NCBI RefSeq assembly: GCF_002920615.1
Contig: NZ_PQSU01000017.1
Location: 124,001 to 188,000, forward strand
Length of the DNA: 64,000 nt
Reading direction: 5' to 3'
Source: Streptomyces sp. Ru62
GTDB lineage: Bacteria > Actinomycetota > Actinomycetes > Streptomycetales > Streptomycetaceae
In this document: one piece after another, positions 8,676 through 16,991 of the stretch
Position numbering within the stretch: the first letter of the stretch is position 1
Layout: each line of letters begins with the position of its first letter
Made by a program: the position numbers and the translations under genes
Notes under the pieces: model-generated
Told to the model about the DNA's origin: nothing
Databases searched by the model: none
Seen by the model: the letters and a program-made list of their open reading frames with translations, nothing else

Positions 8676-10490
8676 ATGAGCACAGCACCACAAGGCCGGG
8701 CCCCGTGGTTCGTGCAGCTGCACGACCGGCTGGCGGTCGCCGTCGACCGGAAGGTCGGCTGGTACCGCCTGCCCAAGCCCCTCGGTCTGCTGACCCTCGT
8801 CGGCCTGCGGGACAACCTGCGCCGCAAGAACCTCTTCGACACCGGCTCCTACCCGTCGTGCGACCTGCCGGAGATCGGTGCCCCGAACGTGCAGAACCTC
8901 ACGGAGCGCACGGCCGACGGGACCTACAACGACCTGGCCGACCCCCGCATGGGCATGGCCCGTTCGCGCTTCGGCCGCAACGTGCCGCCGGACCGGGCCT
9001 TCCCCGAACCCGAGCCACGCCTGCTCTCCCCGAGCCCCCGCGAGGTGAGCCGGGCCCTGCTGACCCGGGACGCGTTCGTTCCGGCAGAGTCCGTCAACGC
9101 CCTGGTCGCCGCCTGGCTCCAGTTCATGGTCAGGGACTGGGTCAGTCACGGGCAGGGCACCATGGACCGCCCCTGGCACATCGATCTGTCCGACGACGAC
9201 CCGTGGCCCGCACCACCGATGCTCATCCCGCGGACCATCCCGGACCCCACCCGCCCCGACGGGCACGACGGTCTGCCGCCGACCTTCCTCAACGAGAACT
9301 CGCCCTGGTGGGACGCGTCCCAGCTGTACGGGAACAACCTGGAAGAGCAGCGTTCGCTGCGCACCGGCGAAGGCGGCAGGCTCCGGGTTCCCAACGGCCC
9401 GCTGTTCCCGGACGATCCGGACAAGGACCCGGCGGCGATTCCCGGCTTCTGGGTGGGACTGGCCATGATGCACCTGGTCTTCCTGCTCGAACACAACGCG
9501 ATCTGCGACGCGTTGCACGACGCCTGCCCCACGTGGTCCGACGAGGAGCTCTTCCAACGGGCACGGCTGGTCAACGCGGCGCTCATCGCCAAGATCCACA
9601 CCGTGGAATGGACCCCCGCCGTCATCAGCCACCCGACAACCGTCACCGCCCTGCGCACCAACTGGTACGGCCTGATGGGCGAGCGCCTGCACAGGCTGCT
9701 CGGCCGCCTCGGCGACAGCGAGGTGCTCAGCGGCATCGTGGGCGGACGCACGGACCACTTCGGCGTCCCGTACTCGCTCACGGAGGAGTTCGTCGCCGTC
9801 TACCGCATGCACCCCCTCATCCCGGACGACTGGAGCTTCCGGTCGGCCGCCGACGACTCGCTCCTCCAGGAGGCCACCTTCCGGGAACTGACGGGGTGGC
9901 ACGCCTACGACATCCTCGGCAAACACACCCTGAGCGACCTGCTCTACTCCTTCGGCACCTCCCACCCGGGCCTGGTCACCCTGCACAACTACCCGAGGTT
10001 CCTCCAGGAGTTCCAACGGCCCGACGGCAAGCTCATGGACCTCGGGGCCGTCGACATCCTGCGGTCGCGCGAGGTGGGTGTGCCCCGCTACAACGAGTTC
10101 CGGCGCCAGCTCCACCTCCGCCCCGCCGAGGACTTCGACACCCTCACGGACAACCCCGTCTGGGCCGAGGAACTGCGCCGGGTCTACGACGGCGACATCG
10201 AGCGCGTCGACCTCTCGGTGGGCCTGTTCGCCGAACCCCGCCCCAAGGGCTTCGCGTTCAGCGACACGGCCTTCCGTGTCTTCGTCCTGATGGCCTCCCG
10301 CCGCCTCAACAGCGACCGGTTCCTCACCAGGGACTACACACCTCAGGTGTACACCCCGACCGGCCTTGACTGGATCGAGAACAACACCATGACCAGCGTG
10401 CTGCTACGGCACTTCCCGGGGCTGCGGGCGGCTCTGCGCTCGGTGGACAACGCCTTCGCCCCGTGGGCCGCGGCCGGGGGCCCGCAGTGA
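8676..10490 (+). CDS. Alpha-dioxygenase/cyclooxygenase-like haem peroxidase
   Basis: A 604-aa member of the animal-type (peroxidase-cyclooxygenase) haem peroxidase superfamily, closest in pattern to fatty-acid alpha-dioxygenases. Seen: LQFMVRDWVSHG (distal His158), WWDASQLYGNNLEEQ, the helix RLVNAALIAKIHTVEWTPAV, and VYRMHPLIPDDW. The last carries the catalytic-Tyr/proximal-His pair Tyr376-His379, the equivalent of Tyr385/His388 of cyclooxygenase. The family signature usually reads HDWxxH, but the first His is Arg153 here. Such enzymes add O2 to fatty acids. No signal peptide. ATG 8676 has GGAAGGAA upstream. Its end overlaps the phospholipase start by 4 bp. Confidence 0.93.
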   Translation: MSTAPQGRAPWFVQLHDRLAVAVDRKVGWYRLPKPLGLLTLVGLRDNLRRKNLFDTGSYPSCDLPEIGAPNVQNLTERTADGTYNDLADPRMGMARSRFGRNVPPDRAFPEPEPRLLSPSPREVSRALLTRDAFVPAESVNALVAAWLQFMVRDWVSHGQGTMDRPWHIDLSDDDPWPAPPMLIPRTIPDPTRPDGHDGLPPTFLNENSPWWDASQLYGNNLEEQRSLRTGEGGRLRVPNGPLFPDDPDKDPAAIPGFWVGLAMMHLVFLLEHNAICDALHDACPTWSDEELFQRARLVNAALIAKIHTVEWTPAVISHPTTVTALRTNWYGLMGERLHRLLGRLGDSEVLSGIVGGRTDHFGVPYSLTEEFVAVYRMHPLIPDDWSFRSAADDSLLQEATFRELTGWHAYDILGKHTLSDLLYSFGTSHPGLVTLHNYPRFLQEFQRPDGKLMDLGAVDILRSREVGVPRYNEFRRQLHLRPAEDFDTLTDNPVWAEELRRVYDGDIERVDLSVGLFAEPRPKGFAFSDTAFRVFVLMASRRLNSDRFLTRDYTPQVYTPTGLDWIENNTMTSVLLRHFPGLRAALRSVDNAFAPWAAAGGPQ

Positions 10491-13400
10491 GACACGAGGC
10501 GGATGACGGAGCGCGCGGCCTGCCGGCCCCGCCGGCAGACGCACGCCCCGCCACGCTGTCCCGCCTGCCCGGCTGCGTCCTGGCCGTCGTGGCCCTCGCC
10601 GTCTTCGGCGCGGGGCTCTGGATCCGCCTCCGGGCCCCCGCCGTCGACGACGTGGGGCTGCAACTGGCCGGCGACGCGCGTGCGGCGCAAACCCTCGTCG
10701 GCGACCGGACGGCCGACTTCCGTACGGCACTGACGGCCGACTTCGTCCTCATAGGGACGTACACCGTCAGCACGGTGCTCGCGTTCTGGCTGAGCGACCG
10801 CACCATAGCGGTGCGCATGAGGCACCGCATCCTGATCGCGTACGGGATCGGCGCGGCCGTCGCGGCGTGCGTGTGCGCCGTGACCGAGAAGCTGCTGCTT
10901 CTCCATGGCCTGAGCGGCGCCGACTGGGCGTTCGCGTGGGCGGCGGGCTTCGCGACGGTCAAGTGGCTGCTGCTCGTCCTCACCGTACCGGTCGCCGCGG
11001 TCCTCATCGGGATCGTCCTCAAGCGGGCCGCGTTCCACGGCTGCGCCCGGCGCCGGTACGAAAGAGAGCGCGCACGCCACGAGACGTGCGTGTGCGAGAA
11101 CGGGCACAGGGGCGGCACGACCGACCCCCGGCCCGAGGGGCCCGACGTCGTCGCGCCCTGGCCCGTGATGGCGTGGGGCCGGACACGCTGGCCTGGTACA
11201 AGACGCGGTGACCCGCCCCGTACCAGGGAGGCGCGCTGGGAGAACGGCAGCCGGGTGCCACCCGGCCGGGAACAGGGCGGGCTCGGCTTCTGCGTCTCGG
11301 GCGGCGGCATCCGCTCGGCCTGCGTCACCCTGGGCGCGCTCCAGGCCCTGCGCCCCCAACTGCTCCGGGCACGCTACCTGGTGTCGGTCTCCGGCGGCGG
11401 CTACACCACGGGTGCCCTGCAACTGGCGCTGGCCGCGACGGGCGGCCGCCGTGGGGAAGACCACACCAGGGTTCGTACCCGCGAGGTCTTCATGCCCGGC
11501 ACGCCGGAAGAGGACCACACCCGCCGGCACTCCAAGTACGTCGCGGAGGGCACCGGCCAGTGGCTGGCCGCCATCGGGGCGGTTCTGCGGGGCCTGCTGG
11601 CCTCTCTGGGACTGCTCACCGCGACCGTGCTGGTCCTGGGGCTCGCCCTGAGCTGGGGCTACCACCTCGTTCCGCTGGCGGACCCGACCCGGCTCCCGGG
11701 CTTCCGGGGACCCGCGCTGTGGGCCGTTCTCGCCCTGCTGTGCTGCGCGGCCGTCTTCTGGTTCCTCTGGCTGGTGTCCCTGTGCCTCGCCAGGCGGTTC
11801 CTGTCGGGCGTGCTGAAGAAGACCTTCCTCACGTTCGTGGTGGCGGGCCTGCTGCTGGCCGTCGTGGTGGTCGTCCTCCCCGCCCTGGAGTGGGTGACGG
11901 CACGCCTGTGGACGCTGCACGCCCCGGCGACCGCGTTGAGCGGCGGAGTCGTGGCGCTGCTCACCTATGTGACCGTGCTGGCCGGCACCACGTGGCGACG
12001 CATCGAGTCCACCGAGCGCGCCGTCGAGTCCGCCAAGCGCACGCGGCTGGTGCGCGCCATGCCTGTCGTCGGCAAGTACCTGCTGGTGTGGGTGGTTCTC
12101 GTCGTGGTGGCGGTGGCCTCCCTGCTCGTTCTGGGCGGGGCGATCCACGTCGGGCGGACATGGCCCGTGGCCGTCCAGATCGGTCTTCCGGTCGTCCTCT
12201 GCGCGGTCGCGCTGAGCCTCGACCAGACGTGGACGAGTCTCCACCCCTTCTACCGCGCCCGGCTGGCCACCGCGTTCGCCGTCCGCCGCCGGACCGAGCC
12301 GGACGGTGAACAGCTCGCGGTCCCCTACGACTTCGACGAGCCGACACCGCTCTGCTGCTACGCCAGGCGGCACCCCGGCTTCCCCCAGCTCGTCTTCGCG
12401 GCGGCGGCCAACCTGTCCGGCGACGACCGCACACCGCCGGGGCGGCACGCGGTGTCGTTCACCCTGTCCTACGACTACGTCGGCGGCCCGGACGTCGGGT
12501 ACGCCCGGACGGACGTCCTGTGGGAGCGCACCAGGCCGGTCATCCGCAAGGACCTGACCGTCGAGTCGGCCGTCGCCGTCTCCGGCGCGGCGTTCGCCTC
12601 GGCCATGGGACGCCAGGCGCGGGCGTTCCAGACGCTGTTCGCGCTCTCCAACGCCCGGCTCGGCACCTGGCTCCCCAACCCCGGCGTCCTCGGACCCCTT
12701 TGGCACGAACCCGCCGACTGGGCGCTGCCTCCGATGCCCGGCATCCGCCGCCTGCCCTACCTGCTGCGGGAAGTGTCCGGCCGCTACCCGTTGGACGACC
12801 GGATGCTGCTGGTCACGGACGGCGGGCACTACGAGAACCTCGGCCTGGTCGAACTGCTCCGGCACGGCGTCACCACCGCCGTGTGCGTGGACGCCAGCGG
12901 GGGCTCCGGGGCCTTCGCCCCCGCTCTGGGCGAGGCCATCGCCCTGGCCCGGGAGGAACTAGGGGTCGAGATCAGGATCGCCCGCGAGGACTGGCAGAAG
13001 CTCGTCCCGGGCAGCGCGCCTCCCCTCACGGCACAGCCGACCCAGCCCACCCGGCCGGGCCAGCCGCCCCCGCCCGCCCAGCCGCCGCCGAACCCACTGG
13101 CCGCCCTCGACCTCCGGCTCTCGGCCGACTCGGTGGTCGTGGGCGAGATCGTCTACCCGCGGCCACTGGTGGACGACCACGGTCGAAGGCTCGGGACGCG
13201 GGGACGTCTGATCGTCGCCCGGGCCACGCTGACCCCCGACATGCCCTACGCGCTCCTCGCGTACGCCCAGGCCAACCCGGCATTTCCCCACGACGGGACC
13301 AGCGACCAGTGGTTCGACAGCCGGCGCTTCGACGCCTACCAGGCACTCGGCCACTGGATCGGCGAGCGGGTGGCGAAACTGCTCCCGGCGGAGAGTTGCG

Positions 13401-13492
13401 CGCCCCGGACCGGATACCGGGGTGACGGAAGTCCGTCCGCCGCACAGCAGCGACCGGTACATGAGGGCAGGGCGGGCGGAAGGGTGCTCTGA
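10487..13492 (+). CDS. Polytopic patatin-like phospholipase
   Basis: A 1001-aa membrane protein with a split patatin/cPLA2-type catalytic domain. The oxyanion loop CVSGGGIRSA lies near residue 270, the nucleophile-elbow serine in VSVSGGGY near 300, and the catalytic Asp in DGGHYENLGLVELL near 777. Four hydrophobic segments precede the catalytic domain (from about residue 25). About six more lie between the Ser and Asp halves (roughly 365-585). A Pro-rich linker rich in PTQPTRPGQPPPP lies near 850. Expected reaction: hydrolysis of acyl chains from membrane lipids. The GTG start overlaps the dioxygenase stop (GTGA), so release of fatty acid and its oxygenation are likely coupled. Confidence 0.9.
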   Translation: MRHEADDGARGLPAPPADARPATLSRLPGCVLAVVALAVFGAGLWIRLRAPAVDDVGLQLAGDARAAQTLVGDRTADFRTALTADFVLIGTYTVSTVLAFWLSDRTIAVRMRHRILIAYGIGAAVAACVCAVTEKLLLLHGLSGADWAFAWAAGFATVKWLLLVLTVPVAAVLIGIVLKRAAFHGCARRRYERERARHETCVCENGHRGGTTDPRPEGPDVVAPWPVMAWGRTRWPGTRRGDPPRTREARWENGSRVPPGREQGGLGFCVSGGGIRSACVTLGALQALRPQLLRARYLVSVSGGGYTTGALQLALAATGGRRGEDHTRVRTREVFMPGTPEEDHTRRHSKYVAEGTGQWLAAIGAVLRGLLASLGLLTATVLVLGLALSWGYHLVPLADPTRLPGFRGPALWAVLALLCCAAVFWFLWLVSLCLARRFLSGVLKKTFLTFVVAGLLLAVVVVVLPALEWVTARLWTLHAPATALSGGVVALLTYVTVLAGTTWRRIESTERAVESAKRTRLVRAMPVVGKYLLVWVVLVVVAVASLLVLGGAIHVGRTWPVAVQIGLPVVLCAVALSLDQTWTSLHPFYRARLATAFAVRRRTEPDGEQLAVPYDFDEPTPLCCYARRHPGFPQLVFAAAANLSGDDRTPPGRHAVSFTLSYDYVGGPDVGYARTDVLWERTRPVIRKDLTVESAVAVSGAAFASAMGRQARAFQTLFALSNARLGTWLPNPGVLGPLWHEPADWALPPMPGIRRLPYLLREVSGRYPLDDRMLLVTDGGHYENLGLVELLRHGVTTAVCVDASGGSGAFAPALGEAIALAREELGVEIRIAREDWQKLVPGSAPPLTAQPTQPTRPGQPPPPAQPPPNPLAALDLRLSADSVVVGEIVYPRPLVDDHGRRLGTRGRLIVARATLTPDMPYALLAYAQANPAFPHDGTSDQWFDSRRFDAYQALGHWIGERVAKLLPAESCAPRTGYRGDGSPSAAQQRPVHEGRAGGRVL

Positions 13493-13678
13493 GAGCAGAG
13501 CGGTTCCTCGATCTCCCGCGAAGCCTGGTGGCTGGCGGGAGGCGGGCGGTGGGGGCTGGCTGCAATGACGTCGCCGTGGTCGTGTTCCTAGCGTGGACGC
13601 GTCGGCTGATCCGGCCGGACTTGGGCTCGCCTCGCCGAGCCGAGACCTGGGGAACGCCTCTGAGAACGGGACACGCAC

Positions 13679-14080
13679 GTGAAAGCTGTCTGCACCGTCT
13701 TCGTCGGAACCCGGCCCACAGTGGTGAACGTGGCCGGTGAACTGGACATCGCCACCGCCGCCCACACTGACGCCATATTCACCGCCGCGACCAGGGGCAG
13801 GCACCCTGACGTCGTCATAGACCTGAGACAGGTGACCTTCCTGGACTGTGCGGGAGTGCGCCCTCTGGCAGCCACCGCGCGCCGAGTCCATGAGGCAGGG
13901 GGCTCACTGACGCTGCTGGCCGGTCATCCCATGGTCGTCAAGGTCCTGCGCTTCAACAATCTGATCCCTGACGGAGCGGCGCCGGCCGACAGTGCCGTCC
14001 CGGCCCGGCACCTCCCCGCGTACCCGCTCGCGGTGCATCGCTGCGACGACCGCTGCCGTGCGCTGGTGGAGGAACGTTGA
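13679..14080 (+). CDS. STAS-domain anti-sigma factor antagonist-like protein
   Basis: A 133-aa single STAS domain. The N-terminal NVAGELDIATAAHTDA is the usual beta2-alpha1 region and VVIDLRQVTFLDCAGVRPL is the core loop. In classical antagonists (SpoIIAA, RsbV, BldG) this loop has DSS/DST, with the first Ser phosphorylated by an anti-sigma kinase. Here it is D-C-A, so the normal phospho-site is absent. No kinase of the RsbW type is adjacent; a histidine kinase follows on the other strand. The GTG start is at 13679. A role in sigma-factor partner switching is from the family only. Confidence 0.88.
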   Translation: MKAVCTVFVGTRPTVVNVAGELDIATAAHTDAIFTAATRGRHPDVVIDLRQVTFLDCAGVRPLAATARRVHEAGGSLTLLAGHPMVVKVLRFNNLIPDGAAPADSAVPARHLPAYPLAVHRCDDRCRALVEER

Positions 14081-14106
14081 CGGAGTGCCTCGTTCCCCTG
14101 ACCCGG

Positions 14107-14148
14107 CACGAGAGGGGAAGGCGCGGCGTCACGAGAGGGGAAGGCGCG
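14107..14148. repeat. 19-bp direct repeat at the histidine-kinase stop codon
   Basis: CACGAGAGGGGAAGGCGCG occurs at 14107-14125 and again at 14130-14148, offset 23 bp. The second copy encodes the last residues and stop of the kinase gene; the first is a copy just beyond the stop. It looks like a small slipped duplication. Confidence 0.75.
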
Positions 14149-15547
14149 CCTGCACTGTCGTTCCGTGTCCGCTGGGGCTGTGGAGGGTGAGCGTTCCGTC
14201 CAGGGCTCCCACACGGTCGGCGAGGCCCACGAGACCCGAGCCCTGCCCCAGAACGGCTCCTCCGACGCCGTCGTCGTGAACGGACAGGCACAGGACGTCG
14301 TCGCGGGCATGCACGGAGACGCGGACGTAGGACGCGAGGGCGTGCTTGGCGGTGTTGGCCAGTGCCTCCGAGACCACGTAGTAGGCCGCCACCTCGACCG
14401 GCTCGGGCAGTCTCCGGGGGACATGGACGTCGAGTTCGACCGGAACCAGTGAGCGACGGGCCAGGGCACGGAGCGCGGGGGGCAGCCCGCCCTCCGAGAG
14501 GACCGCTGGATGGATGCCGCGGGAGAGCTCGCGCAATTCGTCGAGCGCCGCCAGCAGCGTTGTGCTGACCCGGGCCACCCTGGCCCTCAGCTCCGGTTGA
14601 TCCACGGGTACGGCGCCTTGGGCGGACCGCAGTTCCAGCACCAGGGACACCAGCCGCTGCTGGGTCCCGTCATGCAGGTCGCGTTCGATGCGTCGCCGGG
14701 CCTGGTCGGCGGCTGCGAGGATCCTGGACCGCGAGGTGGACAGTTCGGCATGGCTTTCCTCCAGCGAGTCGGCCATCCGGTTGAAGCTGCGCTCCAGCAC
14801 GCCGATCTCACCGACCCCTGTCTCCGATGTGCGCGCGGTCAGGTCGCCGTCGGCGAGCCGGCCGGCCATGGCGGCGGCTCGTCGCACGGGATGCACGACC
14901 GCTCGGGTGACGTAGCCCGCGTATCCGATGACGAGCACGCCCGAACCCGTCAGACCTCCGGTGGTCGCGATGACCGCCTGGTCGGCGACCGAGGCGGCGC
15001 GTTCCTCCCGGGCCGCCGCGAGCTTCCGTTCGGTGAGCACGATGCGGTGGCACTCGCCTCGGATCGCCTCGACGCGTCGGTCGTTCTCGATGGCCGAGGC
15101 CCGCATCGCCGGGAGGTCCTGCTTCGCGACGTTCATCAGTGGCATGGAGTATTCCTTGACGACGTCCGCGAAACCCGCTCGCTGGACCTGCTCCGTTCTG
15201 ATCCGCTGGGCGGAGTTGGCCAGGCGTGTCAGCGTTCCGGCCTCCTTGGGCAAGGCGGCCTGAGCAACCTGCCAGCGCTTGATGAACTGCTCGCGGCCGG
15301 TGAGTTCGTAGCCGCGCAGGTCCGCCTGGAGACTGACGACGCTGTGCCGCACCTGGTCGGCCGCCAGCAGCAGCTCTTCGGATTGCTGCGCGAGCCGTTG
15401 GGAGGCGCGCAGATCGACACTGCAGCGGAACAGGACGGCGAAGGCCGAGCTGATCAGGAGCACGAGGAAGCCACTGGCGACGATCACGCGGCGCACGAGA
15501 TCACCGTTGGCGCCGGTTCCCCGGGCACGGGAGGCGAGCGGACGCAC
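14129..15547 (-). CDS. Membrane sensor histidine kinase with CHASE3 and HAMP domains
   Basis: A 472-aa kinase. Order: first membrane helix near 20-40 (VIVASGFLVLLISSAFAVLF), CHASE3-like extracytoplasmic helical domain about 45-175 (RGYELTGREQF), second helix about 185-205, HAMP about 207-258 (ADGDLTARTSETGVGEIGVL), HisKA_3 dimerisation helix with phospho-His in RRIERDLHDGTQQRL, and HATPase with SEALANTAKHA and GLVGLADRVGAL. I chose GTG 15547, which has GGGAGG upstream, over earlier in-frame ATGs that overlap the divergent regulator. The LuxR-type response regulator starts 73 bp away on the other strand and is the probable partner. Confidence 0.93.
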   Translation of the reverse strand: MRPLASRARGTGANGDLVRRVIVASGFLVLLISSAFAVLFRCSVDLRASQRLAQQSEELLLAADQVRHSVVSLQADLRGYELTGREQFIKRWQVAQAALPKEAGTLTRLANSAQRIRTEQVQRAGFADVVKEYSMPLMNVAKQDLPAMRASAIENDRRVEAIRGECHRIVLTERKLAAAREERAASVADQAVIATTGGLTGSGVLVIGYAGYVTRAVVHPVRRAAAMAGRLADGDLTARTSETGVGEIGVLERSFNRMADSLEESHAELSTSRSRILAAADQARRRIERDLHDGTQQRLVSLVLELRSAQGAVPVDQPELRARVARVSTTLLAALDELRELSRGIHPAVLSEGGLPPALRALARRSLVPVELDVHVPRRLPEPVEVAAYYVVSEALANTAKHALASYVRVSVHARDDVLCLSVHDDGVGGAVLGQGSGLVGLADRVGALDGTLTLHSPSGHGTTVQARLPLS

Positions 15548-15620
15548 GTTTCCTCCCTGTTGGTGCAACAGGTTCTGCGCGGGTCCCCGGCAGGTGCCCA
15601 CCGGACGGGACCCAGGGACA

Positions 15621-16343
15621 ATGGTAGGTATGACGCCAGGACGCCCGACGTCCCGTGCCGGGGACGAGCCGAGCCGGAACGGCCCGGCCAGGACGATCCT
15701 GCGGGTCGTCCTGGCCGAGGACGACGTCCTGTTCCGTGAGGGGCTGGCCAGCCTGCTCCAGGGCGCGGATTGTGCGGTGGTGGGGCAGACCGCCGATGCC
15801 GTCCAACTGCTCGACGTGGTCAGGGCGGCGAGGCCGGATCTGGTCGTGACCGACATCCGGATGCCGCCCGGGCAGGCCACCGACGGGCTGGATGCGGCCC
15901 GCACCATCCGGCAGGAGTTCCCCGGCATCGGAATCCTGGTCCTGTCGGCGTACGCCGAGGTCGACCGGGCGCTGGAACTCCTGGAGAGCGGCCACGGCGT
16001 CGGTTACCTGCTCAAGAGCCGGGTGAGTGACGTGCGGGACTTCCTTGAGGCGATGCACCGGATCGCGAGGGGCGGGTCGGTGGTGGATCCCGCACTGGTG
16101 CGGGAACTGGTCTCCGCCCGTCGCAGGGAGGATCCACTGGCACTACTCAGCGCGCGGGAGCGCGAAGTGCTGGAACTGATGGCCGAGGGCCGTTCCAATG
16201 CCGGCATCGCCCGTCGTCTGTGGGTCACTGAAGGAACGGTGGAGAAACATGTGCGCAGTATCCTCGCGAAGCTGAACCTGCCGGAGACCGACGACGATCA
16301 CCGTCGCGTCCGGGCCGTCATCACCTTTCTTGAGGCTCGATGA
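15621..16343 (+). CDS. NarL/LuxR-type response regulator
   Basis: A response regulator of 240 aa (ATG 15621; ATG 15630 is also possible). The receiver starts at VVLAEDDVLFREG, has the phospho-acceptor in DLVVTDIRMP and the conserved Lys in VGYLLKSRV. The C terminus has a LuxR helix-turn-helix (LSAREREVLELMAEGRSNAG, then VTEGTVEKHVRSI). It is divergent from the CHASE3 kinase and is the likely phosphotransfer partner. The 73-bp gap between the two starts must hold both promoters. Its 3' end overlaps the lone receiver gene on the opposite strand by 23 bp. Confidence 0.93.
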   Translation: MVGMTPGRPTSRAGDEPSRNGPARTILRVVLAEDDVLFREGLASLLQGADCAVVGQTADAVQLLDVVRAARPDLVVTDIRMPPGQATDGLDAARTIRQEFPGIGILVLSAYAEVDRALELLESGHGVGYLLKSRVSDVRDFLEAMHRIARGGSVVDPALVRELVSARRREDPLALLSAREREVLELMAEGRSNAGIARRLWVTEGTVEKHVRSILAKLNLPETDDDHRRVRAVITFLEAR

Positions 16344-16722
16344 CCGAGCCGTCCTGGTGACTGTCCTCGGTGAGCAGCGTCCGAATGGCGTCGCCTGACA
16401 GAGCGGACTTCGCCAGGAATCCGACCGCGGTGCTCTCCTCGACCAAATCACCATAGTCCTCCTCCGCATGGTTGGAAACCAGAATGACCGGGGGAGGGGA
16501 GGGACCCGTCTCGTCCTGCAGTCGACGGGTCAACTCGAAGCCGCTTTCGGCACCGAGATCAATGTCCACCAGCACCACCTCCGGTCGGAGCCGCTCCACC
16601 TGCCGCATCGCTCGCGCGCCGTCGGGTGCCACGCCCACGACTGCGATGCCTTGCCCCTCCAGCAGGCAGCGAGCGGCTTCGAGGAAGTGCGGGCTGTCAT
16701 CGACCATCAAGCAACGCAGCAT
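16321..16722 (-). CDS. Stand-alone receiver-domain protein
   Basis: A 133-aa single receiver domain. MLRCLMVDDSPHFLE carries the acidic pair, VVLVDIDLG the phospho-acceptor Asp, LVSNHAEED the switch Thr/Ser region and GFLAKSAL the conserved Lys. There is no output domain, so it acts as a phosphate sink, a protein-binding switch or an intermediate in a relay. It is convergent with the NarL-type regulator (23-bp 3' overlap), next to a kinase-regulator pair it could cross-talk with. The start chosen is ATG 16722, as the family starts directly at the first beta strand. Confidence 0.85.
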   Translation of the reverse strand: MLRCLMVDDSPHFLEAARCLLEGQGIAVVGVAPDGARAMRQVERLRPEVVLVDIDLGAESGFELTRRLQDETGPSPPPVILVSNHAEEDYGDLVEESTAVGFLAKSALSGDAIRTLLTEDSHQDGSVIEPQER

Positions 16723-16932
16723 CCATCCAGCATCCAGGACGCGTTTTTGTCCGGCATTACCGCTAGCTGTATTTCTCCCGAGGGTGGGGGGCGGGCCTCG
16801 GTGGCTGGATGTTCGAATTTCGTACGGCAAGAAATTGACAAGAATGCGGTAAGGGCGGATATGGGTGCCCCCATTCTCGGCCGCAGTCCGCCGGCCCTCT
16901 TCCGCCGCCCGGCCCGGGCCCGAAACGCACAC

Positions 16933-16965
16933 CCCCCCGGAACGGGAAGAAGCTGCTCCGGGGGG
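16933..16965. terminator. Hairpin after the phosphatase/phosphodiesterase operon
   Basis: A perfect 9-bp stem, CCCCCCGGA at 16933-16941 pairing with TCCGGGGGG at 16957-16965, with a 15-base loop. It lies 27 bp beyond the stop of the glycerophosphodiesterase gene. It has no clear T tract, as is usual for actinomycete terminators. Confidence 0.6.
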
Positions 16966-16991
16966 CGGGGATGCGGAGTGGGCCGCGGGCG

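Noticed and set aside
10343-12865. Long minus-strand open frame opposite the patatin gene
   Set aside because: Same reason: a GC-bias shadow, Gln/Gly/Arg-rich without motifs, while the plus frame has patatin motifs and membrane helices.
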